This document shows positions 1 through 7,493 of a stretch of DNA of 40,294 nucleotides, one piece after another; the stretch's first letter is position 1; each line of letters begins with the position of its first letter. Position numbers and translations under genes: made by a program. The DNA is from an uncultured Eggerthella sp. (lineage in GTDB: Bacteria > Actinomycetota > Coriobacteriia > Coriobacteriales > Eggerthellaceae). The stretch covers positions 1 through 40,294 of the forward strand of contig CABQIW010000018.1 of NCBI GenBank assembly GCA_902464295.1. Reading direction: 5' to 3'. Below the pieces are notes generated by a model. It had not been told where the DNA came from. It was given only the letters and a program-made list of their open reading frames with translations, and searched no databases.

Positions 1-74
1 TCCCCATCGTCTAGCGGTCAGGACGCGGCCCTTTCAAGGCTGAAACACGGGTTCAATTCCCGTTGGGGGCACCA
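1..74 (+). tRNA. tRNA-Glu (anticodon TTC), first base outside the window
   Basis: The sequence folds as a cloverleaf. The anticodon loop reads CTTTCAA with anticodon TTC, the T-arm is ACGGG-TTCAATT-CCCGT, and the 3' acceptor strand TGGGGGC is followed by A and an encoded CCA. The 5' acceptor strand TCCCCA lacks one base, a G that pairs with the final C and must lie just upstream of position 1. It is followed directly by an intrinsic terminator. Confidence 0.95.
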
Positions 75-85
75 ACGAATCGCGA

Positions 86-121
86 GGCCAAAGTAACTTT
101 TTTGCTTTGGCCTTGTTTTTT
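86..121 (+). terminator. Rho-independent terminator after tRNA-Glu
   Basis: GGCCAAAG (86-93) and CTTTGGCC (105-112) form a perfect 8-bp stem with an 11-nt loop. The run TTGTTTTTT follows immediately. It closes the tRNA transcript and separates it from the gtrA gene. Confidence 0.9.
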
Positions 122-189
122 ACCAACGGAAATTCCAGGGGATCTTCAAAGGGGATCAATCTCCGATCGACCTGAACGAAGAGGGGACT

Positions 190-576
190 GTGAAAAAGCT
201 CATCGCGCAATTCATGAAGTTCGGCATCGTGGGCGTGATCGCGTTTCTGATCGACTACGGGCTCATGGTGGCGCTCACCGAGTTCTTCGGCGTTCCTTAT
301 CTTATCTCCAACACCATCTCCTTCACGGTTTCGGTCGTGTTCAATTACGTCGCATCGATGCGCTACGTGTTCGAACGACGCGACGACATGTCCCGGCATC
401 GCGAATTCATCATCTTCGTCGTGCTCTCCATCATCGGGCTCATTCTGAACGACCTCTTCATGTGGCTGTTCGTAAGCGTTTGGTTCATCGACTACCGTAT
501 CGCGAAGGTCATCGTGACAGTTTTGGTGGCTATTTGGAATTTTGTCACGCGAAAGATCTTCTTAGAGAAGCATTGA
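190..576 (+). CDS. GtrA-family small membrane protein
   Basis: This 128-residue protein is almost all membrane segments, with four predicted helices at about residues 8-28, 35-57, 70-95 and 98-120. The FNYVASMRYVF stretch near residue 51 matches the conserved F-N-[FY]-x3-R-x-[WY]-V-F signature of the GtrA family. GtrA-like proteins are thought to move or present undecaprenyl-phosphate-linked sugars across the membrane for surface glycan modification. The start is GTG at 190, preceded by GAGGGG; an internal ATG at 214 is possible but would cut the first helix. Two large glycosyltransferase genes follow 60 nt downstream, which supports a role in cell-wall or capsule polysaccharide. The exact substrate cannot be told. 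Confidence 0.85.
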   Translation: MKKLIAQFMKFGIVGVIAFLIDYGLMVALTEFFGVPYLISNTISFTVSVVFNYVASMRYVFERRDDMSRHREFIIFVVLSIIGLILNDLFMWLFVSVWFIDYRIAKVIVTVLVAIWNFVTRKIFLEKH

Positions 577-636
577 TGCAAAAGCACTAAAGTAGAATCA
601 AGCAGTGCGCAAGGGTGAGCGAAGGAAGGGGAGAGC

Positions 637-3141
637 ATGAACGTTACGTTCAAGATCATGCGTCGTTCGGGTGATAAAGCCTACATCCTCTCCGAGATCA
701 CCGACTACGATAAAGGTCTGCCTGTGGTGCTTTCGGCATCCACGGAAAATGGCGTGCGCATTCCCTGCGATGTGTTTCCCTTCGTCGATGAAGATGATGT
801 GCTCGCCATGGAGTTCGCGCTCTACGACACTGCGCTCGCCGTGCGCGATGACTTGCTCGCGAGCGCGCATGCGAAGAATTCACCTGCGCTGAGGTTCTTC
901 GTGGTGGTGCTCCCGTGGCTCAATGTGAAGCGCTGGGTACTCGAGTTCCGTGCGATCACACCTGAAGGGAAGACGCAATCGTTTTGTGTCAACGGTCTTG
1001 AGATGGATGCCTTCCGCTGGCGCAATCGTCTCGATATTCGTCGCGGCGCGTTCCAGAGCGAAGCGCTCGAGCAATTGAGCAAGCGCTTCATCCACGACCG
1101 TATCCAGATCTCGTTCAAGCGTGCGCTCGATATGGGCGATCGCCTTCTTGTGAGCGCGGCGCTCGATATGCCCTATCACGAAGAGAGCGATATCGCCTTT
1201 GATTTCCTTGATGGCGAAGGCCGACCGTTCGAACCGTACTTCAATGTGATCGAGGATAGCGTTACCCATGCATCCGATTTCGGCTCCCTCGAACGTCGCA
1301 ACGTGGAGCTGTCCATCTCGCTCCCTAAGGCTATTGGCGAAATGTGCGTTTGCGCTACCGATACTGCCGGTACGATCGCGCCGGGGTTCGAGGTGCTGAG
1401 CGAAAAGGGCGCGCATGCGCTGCTCGAAGAATTCGCCGAACAGACGAGGACTGCCTATAACGATCCTGCTTACGACGAATGGTATCGTACCCATCAGCGT
1501 GCCGACCTCCCAACGCTCTTCGAGCAGGTCTCCGTCCGCTTCAAGGTCGAGCCGCTCATCAGTATCGTGTGCGTGCTCGATCATGCCCAACACCATCAGA
1601 TCCACGATGTGATGAACGCGTTCCGTACGCAAAGCTATAGCAAATGGGAGCTGATCTTCGTCGATCTGGATGGCGACGATTCGTTCGTTTCCTCGCTTCT
1701 CGAAGTGTTCCAGGACGATCGCATGTATCTCGTGGATGTGGACCCTGCGCTTTCGCGCCCCGAGAAGATCAACGCCGCATTCTACGCAGCGGAAGGCAGC
1801 TATATCGGCTCGCTCTTCGCACATGATCTGCTCGCACCCAATGCGCTTTTCGAATGCGTGCGCACGATCAATGCGTTCCCTACCTGCGAGCTCATCTACT
1901 GCGATTCCGATACGGTGAATGTGCAGGGATATCATTCACATCCGATCTTGCGCAGCGCGTATTCGCCCGAGCTGCTCCGTTCGTTCAACTATTTGGGCAA
2001 TTTCGTGATCTATGGCGTTGAATTGCTCGAGCGCATCGGACTGCTCGACCCTGCCTTCGAAGGAGCGCTCGCTTACGATCTGAATCTGCGCGCTTGTGAA
2101 CAGGCGCAGCGCGTTTGCCATATCTCGCGCGTGCTGTGTCATCGTCGCTTCGCTTCCGAGATGTACGAGTATCAGTTGCATTCTCCTGAAGATCAGGAAG
2201 CGGGTCGCAAGGCGCTCGTGGCCCACTGCAAGCGCGTGGGGATAAGCGCCGAGGTCCTGAGCCTGGATATTCCGTTTTGCTACCGCATTCGCCATGTGCT
2301 CACTGAAACACCGAAGGTTTCGATCGTTCTAAACACCGTGAACAATGCTGATGTGATCGAACGCTGCGTAACGAGCCTCTATCAGCAGATCAGCTACGAC
2401 AATTTCGAGGTCGTGGTGGTCGAAGTCGGAAAGCTCGATGCTCATGTCAAGGACACCCTTACGCGCTTGCGCGAACGCTTTTCGACCTTCAGAACGCTGC
2501 ACTACGATGGGGTCTTCAACCATGCACGCCTGGCGAATTTCGCAGTCGAGCAGCTTTCGAGCGAATACTTTTTCTTCATCACCGACGACACGCGCATCCT
2601 TACGCCCGACGCGCTCCAGACGATGCTCGGGTATTTCCAAGACGAACAAGTGGGGATCGTGGGTCCGCAGAAGCTCTATTTGGATGCCACCATCGAACAC
2701 GCCGGTCTGGTGGTGGGAGGCGAACATGTCATCACGCCCATCTCGCGCTACATGCTCTCCGACTGGAATGGGTATCTCGACCGTTGTGCGGTCTCGCGCA
2801 ACGTCTCTGCGGTGGCAGGTGAGTGCATGTTCATCTCGAAGGAAGTCTTCGACCAGGTGGGTGGCTTCACGGAAGACTTCTCCCTTGCTTATTCCGATGT
2901 CGATTTTTGCTTGAAGGCGCGTGAGCTGGGATTCTATACGGTCTATACGCCATATGTGAAGCTTACGCATTCGCGCTCAGTCAATCGTATGCGCAACTAT
3001 TCGCAGGCCTTCTTGATCAAGCGTACGCGCGAGGCGGCGCTCATCCAGTACCTTTGGCCCGATTACTTCGTTAAAGGTGATGGCTTCTACAACCCCAATC
3101 TCGATCCGAACAACCCCTATTTCGCGCTGAGGAAAGACTGA
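637..3141 (+). CDS. Twin-domain family 2 glycosyltransferase (first paralogue)
   Basis: This 834-residue protein has two GT-A type (GT2) modules behind a ~300-residue N-terminal region of unknown fold. Module 1 begins near residue 305 with PLISIVCVLD, and module 2 near residue 559 with PKVSIVLNTVNN. Module 2 has the expected features: a metal-binding acidic motif FITDDTR near residue 646, AGECMFISKEVFDQVGGF near 724, and SDVDFCLKARELG near 754. In module 1 only the last acidic residue of the motif is kept (AHD, near 394). No signal peptide or membrane helix is visible, so it probably works at the inner face of the membrane on nucleotide sugars and lipid-linked acceptors. The ATG at 637 follows AAGGGGAGAG. 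The next gene, 2 nt downstream, is a full-length paralogue, so the two probably act as a pair. Donor and acceptor sugars are unknown. Confidence 0.85.
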   Translation: MNVTFKIMRRSGDKAYILSEITDYDKGLPVVLSASTENGVRIPCDVFPFVDEDDVLAMEFALYDTALAVRDDLLASAHAKNSPALRFFVVVLPWLNVKRWVLEFRAITPEGKTQSFCVNGLEMDAFRWRNRLDIRRGAFQSEALEQLSKRFIHDRIQISFKRALDMGDRLLVSAALDMPYHEESDIAFDFLDGEGRPFEPYFNVIEDSVTHASDFGSLERRNVELSISLPKAIGEMCVCATDTAGTIAPGFEVLSEKGAHALLEEFAEQTRTAYNDPAYDEWYRTHQRADLPTLFEQVSVRFKVEPLISIVCVLDHAQHHQIHDVMNAFRTQSYSKWELIFVDLDGDDSFVSSLLEVFQDDRMYLVDVDPALSRPEKINAAFYAAEGSYIGSLFAHDLLAPNALFECVRTINAFPTCELIYCDSDTVNVQGYHSHPILRSAYSPELLRSFNYLGNFVIYGVELLERIGLLDPAFEGALAYDLNLRACEQAQRVCHISRVLCHRRFASEMYEYQLHSPEDQEAGRKALVAHCKRVGISAEVLSLDIPFCYRIRHVLTETPKVSIVLNTVNNADVIERCVTSLYQQISYDNFEVVVVEVGKLDAHVKDTLTRLRERFSTFRTLHYDGVFNHARLANFAVEQLSSEYFFFITDDTRILTPDALQTMLGYFQDEQVGIVGPQKLYLDATIEHAGLVVGGEHVITPISRYMLSDWNGYLDRCAVSRNVSAVAGECMFISKEVFDQVGGFTEDFSLAYSDVDFCLKARELGFYTVYTPYVKLTHSRSVNRMRNYSQAFLIKRTREAALIQYLWPDYFVKGDGFYNPNLDPNNPYFALRKD

Positions 3142-3143
3142 AG

Positions 3144-5597
3144 ATGAACGTTCGTCTTGAATCCATGTGCCAAGGTGATGGCAAGATCTATGCGCAGATC
3201 GCCATCGAGCGCCTTTCGGCTGATTCGATCGTCACGCTTGAAGCGCACCTGAAAGATGGTACCGAGATCCCGGCGCATCTCCTTCCTTTCGATCCGCTCG
3301 ATGGGCAGTCGGCAGCGAACTTCGTGATCATCGTGCCGCATTTCGATGAACGCGAGATCATGCTCGAATTCAACGAATACCGCGGTGCCGATGCGCCGCT
3401 AGGGCGTGCGCATCTTACGATCGAGACGAATATGCTCACGTGGCGCACGCGCATCAATTCGGTGGTGAAGAACGAGCTCATTGCGCAGATGTTCGATATC
3501 GAGCGCGAATACTATTCCGATCGCATGCACACCTCCTTCATCGCAGCGGTCGATGACAAGGACGAGATCGTAGTGAAGATGCTCATCGACCTTCCGCAGA
3601 TCGAAGGTGCGGATGTGGCGATCCGCTTCCTTGATGCACATGGCAAGGAACGAGAGCTGCCTGTCTATCCGCTTTTCGAGGAGATCAAGCCTGCGCGCCG
3701 CTTTGGCGATGAGAATCGGATCAACGTTGGGTTTTCCGTGCGCGTTCCGCGAGACGATAAGGATTTTTGCGTGTTCGCTAGCGATGCGCTCGATGTGGTG
3801 CCGGGCGGGTTCGCCATGTTCTGCGACGAGAGCTATGAGCCGCTTGCTGCGCGCTTCTTCGAGCGAACCGTCGATGCGGCGCACGATCCTGCTTACGATG
3901 CATGGTATCTGCTACATAGTGCCACGCTCGCCGATCTTGCAGAGCAGCGCCGAACGACCTTTACCTACGAGCCGCTCATTTCGCTGGTCATCCCCCTTGT
4001 GCAGGGTGAAGCGGAGTTGCTCGCACGTTGTCTCGCGGCGCTCGCTGCTCAGACCTACAATGTGTTCGAGGCCATCGTGGTCGATCGCTACTATGGTGAC
4101 GCCGAATTCACTGCGCTCGGGCTTGAACAGGGGGGAGCCTGCGCGCTCACGCGGGTGAAGGTCGATGAGGCGCTTGGCGCCGACGAGATGTTCGCCGCGG
4201 GGCTTGCCGAGGCGAAGGGCTCGTATTGTGCGCTGCTCAAGCCGGATATCATGCTCGCTCCCGAAGCACTCTTCGAGGTGGTGCGTCGCATCAACGAGCG
4301 TCGCGTTCTCGAAGACGAGGCTCCTGCACGTGTTCTCTATGCACATCATGATGTGCTCGATGCGAATGGCATGCTGTGCGAACTTGCCTGCAAGCCGCTC
4401 TATTCGCCTGATCTGCTCCTGTCCTATAACTATGCAGGGCCGCTCATCTTCTTCGAGCGAGAATTGCTCGATCAGCTGCAGGGATCTCACGGCTTCGTGC
4501 GCGAGGCGCTCGTCTACGATCTGCTCTTCAAGGCGATCGAGACGACCGGGAGCATCGAGCGCATCGATCAGATCCTCTACCATGTGGCGCGCGCGCCGCG
4601 TGAAGCGGTAGGCGAGAACCAGGCACGCATCGAGGCGCATGACGAGGACTTCCGTGGCGGGCGCCGTGCGGTAGCGAACCATCTGAAACGTCGCGGTATC
4701 GAAGCGACCGTTCTTTCCGATATCCATGAAGAGCTCTACCGCTTGAATTATGCGCTGCCCGCTGAGCTTCCTTCTGTCCTGGTCATCGTGGTCAATCGTG
4801 AACAGCCCTATCTTTTGGAATCGTGCATCGAGAGCCTGTTCGAGAAGAGCCCCTACGATAACCTGCAGGTGTGCATCGTCGACAATGCGAGCACTTCGCT
4901 CGAGACGTTCTCGACCTATGGGCGCATTCAGGGTAAGCACGAAGAGGTCGATCTCATTCGCATCATCGAACGGAGTGGCTATGCTGCTTGCATCGCGCAA
5001 GCGCTCGAAGCTCACAAAAGCGACTATGTGCTGCTGCTCGATGGGGCGGTCGAATTCGAGACCGAAGGCGCGCTCGAACGCTGGATCGGCATGTGCGAGC
5101 GCTCCGAAGTGGGGGTGGTGGGTGCCAAGCTTCTGCTTTCCGACGATACCGTTTCAGAAGCAGGGATCACCGTGGGATCAGTGCGTGGTGCAACGACCAT
5201 CGGTACCGATCTGCCACGTACGGCGCCCGGCTATCTGAAGCGTCTTGCCTGCACGAACGATGTTTCTGCCGTCTCTGGCGCATGTCAGTTCATCCGCCGG
5301 AGCGTGCTCGATGAAGTAGGTGGCTACGACGATCGCTTCAAGCTTGATTTCGGAGACACCGATTTTTGCTTGCGCGTCATCAAGGCAGGCTATTTCATCG
5401 TGTTCGATCCTGAGGTCGAGCTCTATCACTTCAAGAACAAGATCAAGGATGACCATCTTTCCGATGCGCGTCGCATCCGTCTTGAACAGGAACGCGCTTA
5501 CCTGCACTTCAAATGGCCGCGTGCGTTCGTTGAGGGGGATCCCTTCTCCAGCTCGCTGCTTGCTCCAGGCGATGGTTATTACCAGCTATATCGTTAA
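3144..5597 (+). CDS. Twin-domain family 2 glycosyltransferase (second paralogue)
   Basis: This 817-residue protein has the same architecture as the gene 2 nt upstream, including a similar N-terminus (both start MNV and share an EIP/RIP...LPF/FPF pattern). GT2 module 1 starts near residue 277 (PLISLVIPLV) with KPD near 365 at the metal-binding position. Module 2 starts near 542 (PSVLVIVVN) and keeps SAVSGACQFI near 708 and GDTDFCLRVIKAG near 737. In module 2 the acidic metal motif reads LLLDGAV near 632, so the residue that is normally Asp aligns with Ala. This module may be weak or structural. The ATG at 3144 overlaps no other gene and is probably coupled to the stop at 3139-3141. The pair most likely arose by tandem duplication and serves surface polysaccharide assembly with the GtrA-like protein. 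Confidence 0.83.
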   Translation: MNVRLESMCQGDGKIYAQIAIERLSADSIVTLEAHLKDGTEIPAHLLPFDPLDGQSAANFVIIVPHFDEREIMLEFNEYRGADAPLGRAHLTIETNMLTWRTRINSVVKNELIAQMFDIEREYYSDRMHTSFIAAVDDKDEIVVKMLIDLPQIEGADVAIRFLDAHGKERELPVYPLFEEIKPARRFGDENRINVGFSVRVPRDDKDFCVFASDALDVVPGGFAMFCDESYEPLAARFFERTVDAAHDPAYDAWYLLHSATLADLAEQRRTTFTYEPLISLVIPLVQGEAELLARCLAALAAQTYNVFEAIVVDRYYGDAEFTALGLEQGGACALTRVKVDEALGADEMFAAGLAEAKGSYCALLKPDIMLAPEALFEVVRRINERRVLEDEAPARVLYAHHDVLDANGMLCELACKPLYSPDLLLSYNYAGPLIFFERELLDQLQGSHGFVREALVYDLLFKAIETTGSIERIDQILYHVARAPREAVGENQARIEAHDEDFRGGRRAVANHLKRRGIEATVLSDIHEELYRLNYALPAELPSVLVIVVNREQPYLLESCIESLFEKSPYDNLQVCIVDNASTSLETFSTYGRIQGKHEEVDLIRIIERSGYAACIAQALEAHKSDYVLLLDGAVEFETEGALERWIGMCERSEVGVVGAKLLLSDDTVSEAGITVGSVRGATTIGTDLPRTAPGYLKRLACTNDVSAVSGACQFIRRSVLDEVGGYDDRFKLDFGDTDFCLRVIKAGYFIVFDPEVELYHFKNKIKDDHLSDARRIRLEQERAYLHFKWPRAFVEGDPFSSSLLAPGDGYYQLYR

Positions 5598-5652
5598 GAT
5601 ATAGCTGACCGTGCGATTCCCGTACAATTTTCGCAGCGCGTGAACGTGGGTT

Positions 5653-5668
5653 GTTCTATAGTTAGAAC
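5653..5668. promoter_or_regulatory. Inverted repeat upstream of metN
   Basis: GTTCTA-TAGT-TAGAAC is a perfect 6-bp inverted repeat with a 4-nt centre, 60 nt before the metN start. It is a plausible operator for the importer operon. No bound regulator can be named, and chance occurrence is possible. Confidence 0.3.
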
Positions 5669-5727
5669 TTGCGCTTGTCGCTTTTGCGGTGCGGCGCTTC
5701 ATGGAACAACACGATCGCAGGGTATAC

Positions 5728-6474
5728 ATGATTCAGATCGAACATCTCTATAAAACCTATACGAGCGAGAAGCATGATGAAGAGCATCATGCGCTCAAGG
5801 ATATCAATCTCACGATCGAAGATGGCTCCATCTTCGGTATCATCGGCCAGTCTGGCGCGGGAAAATCGACCTTGGTACGCTGCATCAACTTGCTCGAGCG
5901 TCCTACTTCAGGCGAGATCATCATCGATGGGGTGGATGTGACGAACCTTACGGGCAAAGCGCTGCTCGAATTTCGTGCGAATGTGGGTATGATCTTCCAG
6001 AATTTCTCGCTCTTCCAACAGCGAACGGTGCTGCGCAACGTCACCTTCCCGCTCGAACTGCATAAGGGCTACAACAAGGCTGAAGCGCGCGAGCGTGCGC
6101 TCGAATTGCTGGAGTTGGTAGGTCTTGCCGACAAGGCGAACAAGTATCCTTCGCAGCTTTCTGGTGGACAGCAGCAGCGCGTGGCGATCGCGCGTGCGCT
6201 CATCAATCGTCCATCGATCATGCTCTGCGATGAAGCTACAAGTGCTCTTGACACCATGACCACGCAGTCGATCCTTCGGTTGCTCAAAGATATCAACGAA
6301 GAACTCGGCGTTACGCTCGTGCTCATCACCCATTCGCTGCTCGTGGCGGAGCAGATCTGCGACACGGTTGCGGTCATCGATGATGGACGCATCGTTGAGA
6401 TGGGTCGCACGCAGGATATCTTCGAGAATCCGCAAAGCGATGCCTCGCGTCAGCTTTTGGGAAAGGAGTGCTAG
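5728..6474 (+). CDS. metN: Methionine-type ABC importer ATP-binding protein MetN, short form
   Basis: This 248-residue ABC ATPase energises amino-acid uptake at the inner face of the membrane. Visible motifs are Walker A GQSGAGKST (about residues 39-47), Q-loop MIFQNFSLF, signature LSGGQQQR (about 144-151), Walker B IMLCDEAT and H-loop ITHS. The sequence and its MetI-like partner best match the methionine family (MetNI). Full-length MetN proteins have about 340 residues and end in a ligand-sensing NIL domain that shuts transport when methionine is plentiful. Here the protein ends right after the ATPase domain, so that feedback domain is absent. The start chosen is ATG 5728 (MIQIEHLYKTY), which fits the family. 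In-frame GTG 5689 and ATG 5701 lie upstream without a ribosome site. Another amino acid as substrate cannot be excluded. Confidence 0.85.
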   Translation: MIQIEHLYKTYTSEKHDEEHHALKDINLTIEDGSIFGIIGQSGAGKSTLVRCINLLERPTSGEIIIDGVDVTNLTGKALLEFRANVGMIFQNFSLFQQRTVLRNVTFPLELHKGYNKAEARERALELLELVGLADKANKYPSQLSGGQQQRVAIARALINRPSIMLCDEATSALDTMTTQSILRLLKDINEELGVTLVLITHSLLVAEQICDTVAVIDDGRIVEMGRTQDIFENPQSDASRQLLGKEC

Positions 6475-6477
6475 GCG

Positions 6478-7146
6478 ATGGATTTCCTTGCAACCTTCTT
6501 CGATAACTACGGCATGCTTCTTGCGCAGGGTACCTGGGATACCCTGCTCATGACCATCGTTTCGACCTTCTTCGCCTATGTGATCGGCATTCCGCTGGGT
6601 GTGTTGTGCGTGCTCACGAGCCCGAAAGGACTCATGCCGCATCGTATCTTCAACATGGTGCTCGGTTGGATCATCAACATCGGCCGTTCGATCCCGTTCA
6701 TCATCTTGCTCGTGGCGCTCATTCCGTTCACGCGTTTTATCGTGGGCACTTCGCTTGGCGTCCCAGGCGCGATCGTGCCGCTTGTCATCTCTGCGGCTCC
6801 CTTCATCGCGCGCATGGTCGAGCAGTCGATCGAAGAGGTCGATGGCGGCCTGGTGGAAGCGGCGCAGAGCTTCGGTGCGAACACCTGGCAGATCGTCTAC
6901 AAGGTATTCTTGCGTGAGGCCTTGCCTTCGCTCGTTCGCGGTTTCGCGATCGTGTTCATCACCATTTTGGGTTACTCAGCAATGGCAGGCTGCGTCGGTG
7001 CTGGCGGTTTGGGCGATATCGCGATTCGCTATGGCTATCAGCGTTACCAGGACGATGTCATGATCGCTACCGTTATCATCCTCATCGTGATCGTGCAGAT
7101 CGTGCAGAGTGCGTGCAACTTCGCAGCGCGCAAAATGGAGCACTGA
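6478..7146 (+). CDS. metI: Methionine-type ABC importer permease MetI
   Basis: This 222-residue integral membrane protein has about five predicted helices and is the usual length of MetI (217 in E. coli). The cytoplasmic coupling loop EAAQSFGANTWQIVYKVFL, which contacts the ATPase, is present, as is the GRSIPFIILLVALIPFTR motif typical of MetI. It starts 3 nt after metN, with AAAGGAG at 6462-6468 overlapping the end of that gene, so the two are one operon. The lipoprotein MetQ, which normally delivers methionine, is not encoded next to it. The following 347 nt contain no gene. Confidence 0.88.
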   Translation: MDFLATFFDNYGMLLAQGTWDTLLMTIVSTFFAYVIGIPLGVLCVLTSPKGLMPHRIFNMVLGWIINIGRSIPFIILLVALIPFTRFIVGTSLGVPGAIVPLVISAAPFIARMVEQSIEEVDGGLVEAAQSFGANTWQIVYKVFLREALPSLVRGFAIVFITILGYSAMAGCVGAGGLGDIAIRYGYQRYQDDVMIATVIILIVIVQIVQSACNFAARKMEH

Positions 7147-7154
7147 TCTGAGGT

Positions 7155-7407
7155 GCCTCGGTGCGTCATCTTAGCGTTCAGGATTCGTTCGTAGCACAAC
7201 AAAGGCTTACTCGCTCATCCTTCAAGCTAATCTGAAGCACCGATACACCTCAGGGCATAATGCCTCAGCACTTCATCTTTGCGCTCAAGCTTCGTTTACA
7301 GCGCCATAGGCTGCTCGTTCGTCCTTCGCGCTCATCTGAAGCACTGAAGAGCCTCAGACCATATATCCGATTCGTTTCGCGTTCAAGCATCGTTTGCAGT
7401 GCCTGAA
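7155..7407. repeat. Degenerate ~107-nt tandem repeat, two full units and one partial
   Basis: Unit 1 (about 7155-7252) and unit 2 (about 7262-7357) align over their whole length at roughly 70 % by eye. Both begin GCCTC, share TCATCTT, TTCGTT, TCCTTC and ATCTGAAGCAC (7230-7240 and 7334-7344), and end in CCTCAG. A partial third copy starts near 7375 with GCGTTCAAGC. The repeat fills most of the 347-nt gap between metI and glnA and has no credible reading frame of its own. Its role is unknown; it may be a structured RNA, a palindromic intergenic element or a regulatory region grown by duplication. Confidence 0.7.
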
Positions 7408-7447
7408 ACAAATCGGTAACCACTTGCTTGGACGAACCCCGTATAAT
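7405..7447 (+). promoter_or_regulatory. glnA promoter with candidate GlnR box
   Basis: A perfect TATAAT -10 box lies at 7442-7447, and no good -35 hexamer sits 16-18 nt upstream of it. Where one would be expected, GAAAC (7405-7409) and GTAAC (7416-7420) are separated by exactly 6 nt. The binding site known for actinobacterial GlnR alternates gTnAC and GaAAC elements with 6-nt spacers. A weak -35 with a regulator site at that place is the usual picture of an activator-dependent promoter. The downstream operon encodes a GlnR-like protein, so autoregulation is likely. This is inference. Confidence 0.5.
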
Positions 7448-7493
7448 GAAGTGAGCAACTAGTGCATGCATTCTACGGGAAGGAAGACCAAGC

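Noticed and set aside
880..1935. Long minus-strand reading frame (351 codons) opposite the first glycosyltransferase gene
   Set aside because: It is antisense to a well-supported gene, rich in His, Arg and Glu, and matches no family pattern; typical of complementary-strand frames in GC-rich DNA.
5598..5727. SAM riboswitch before metN
   Set aside because: No SAM-riboswitch core or terminator stem is recognisable in the 130 nt; only a short inverted repeat is present.
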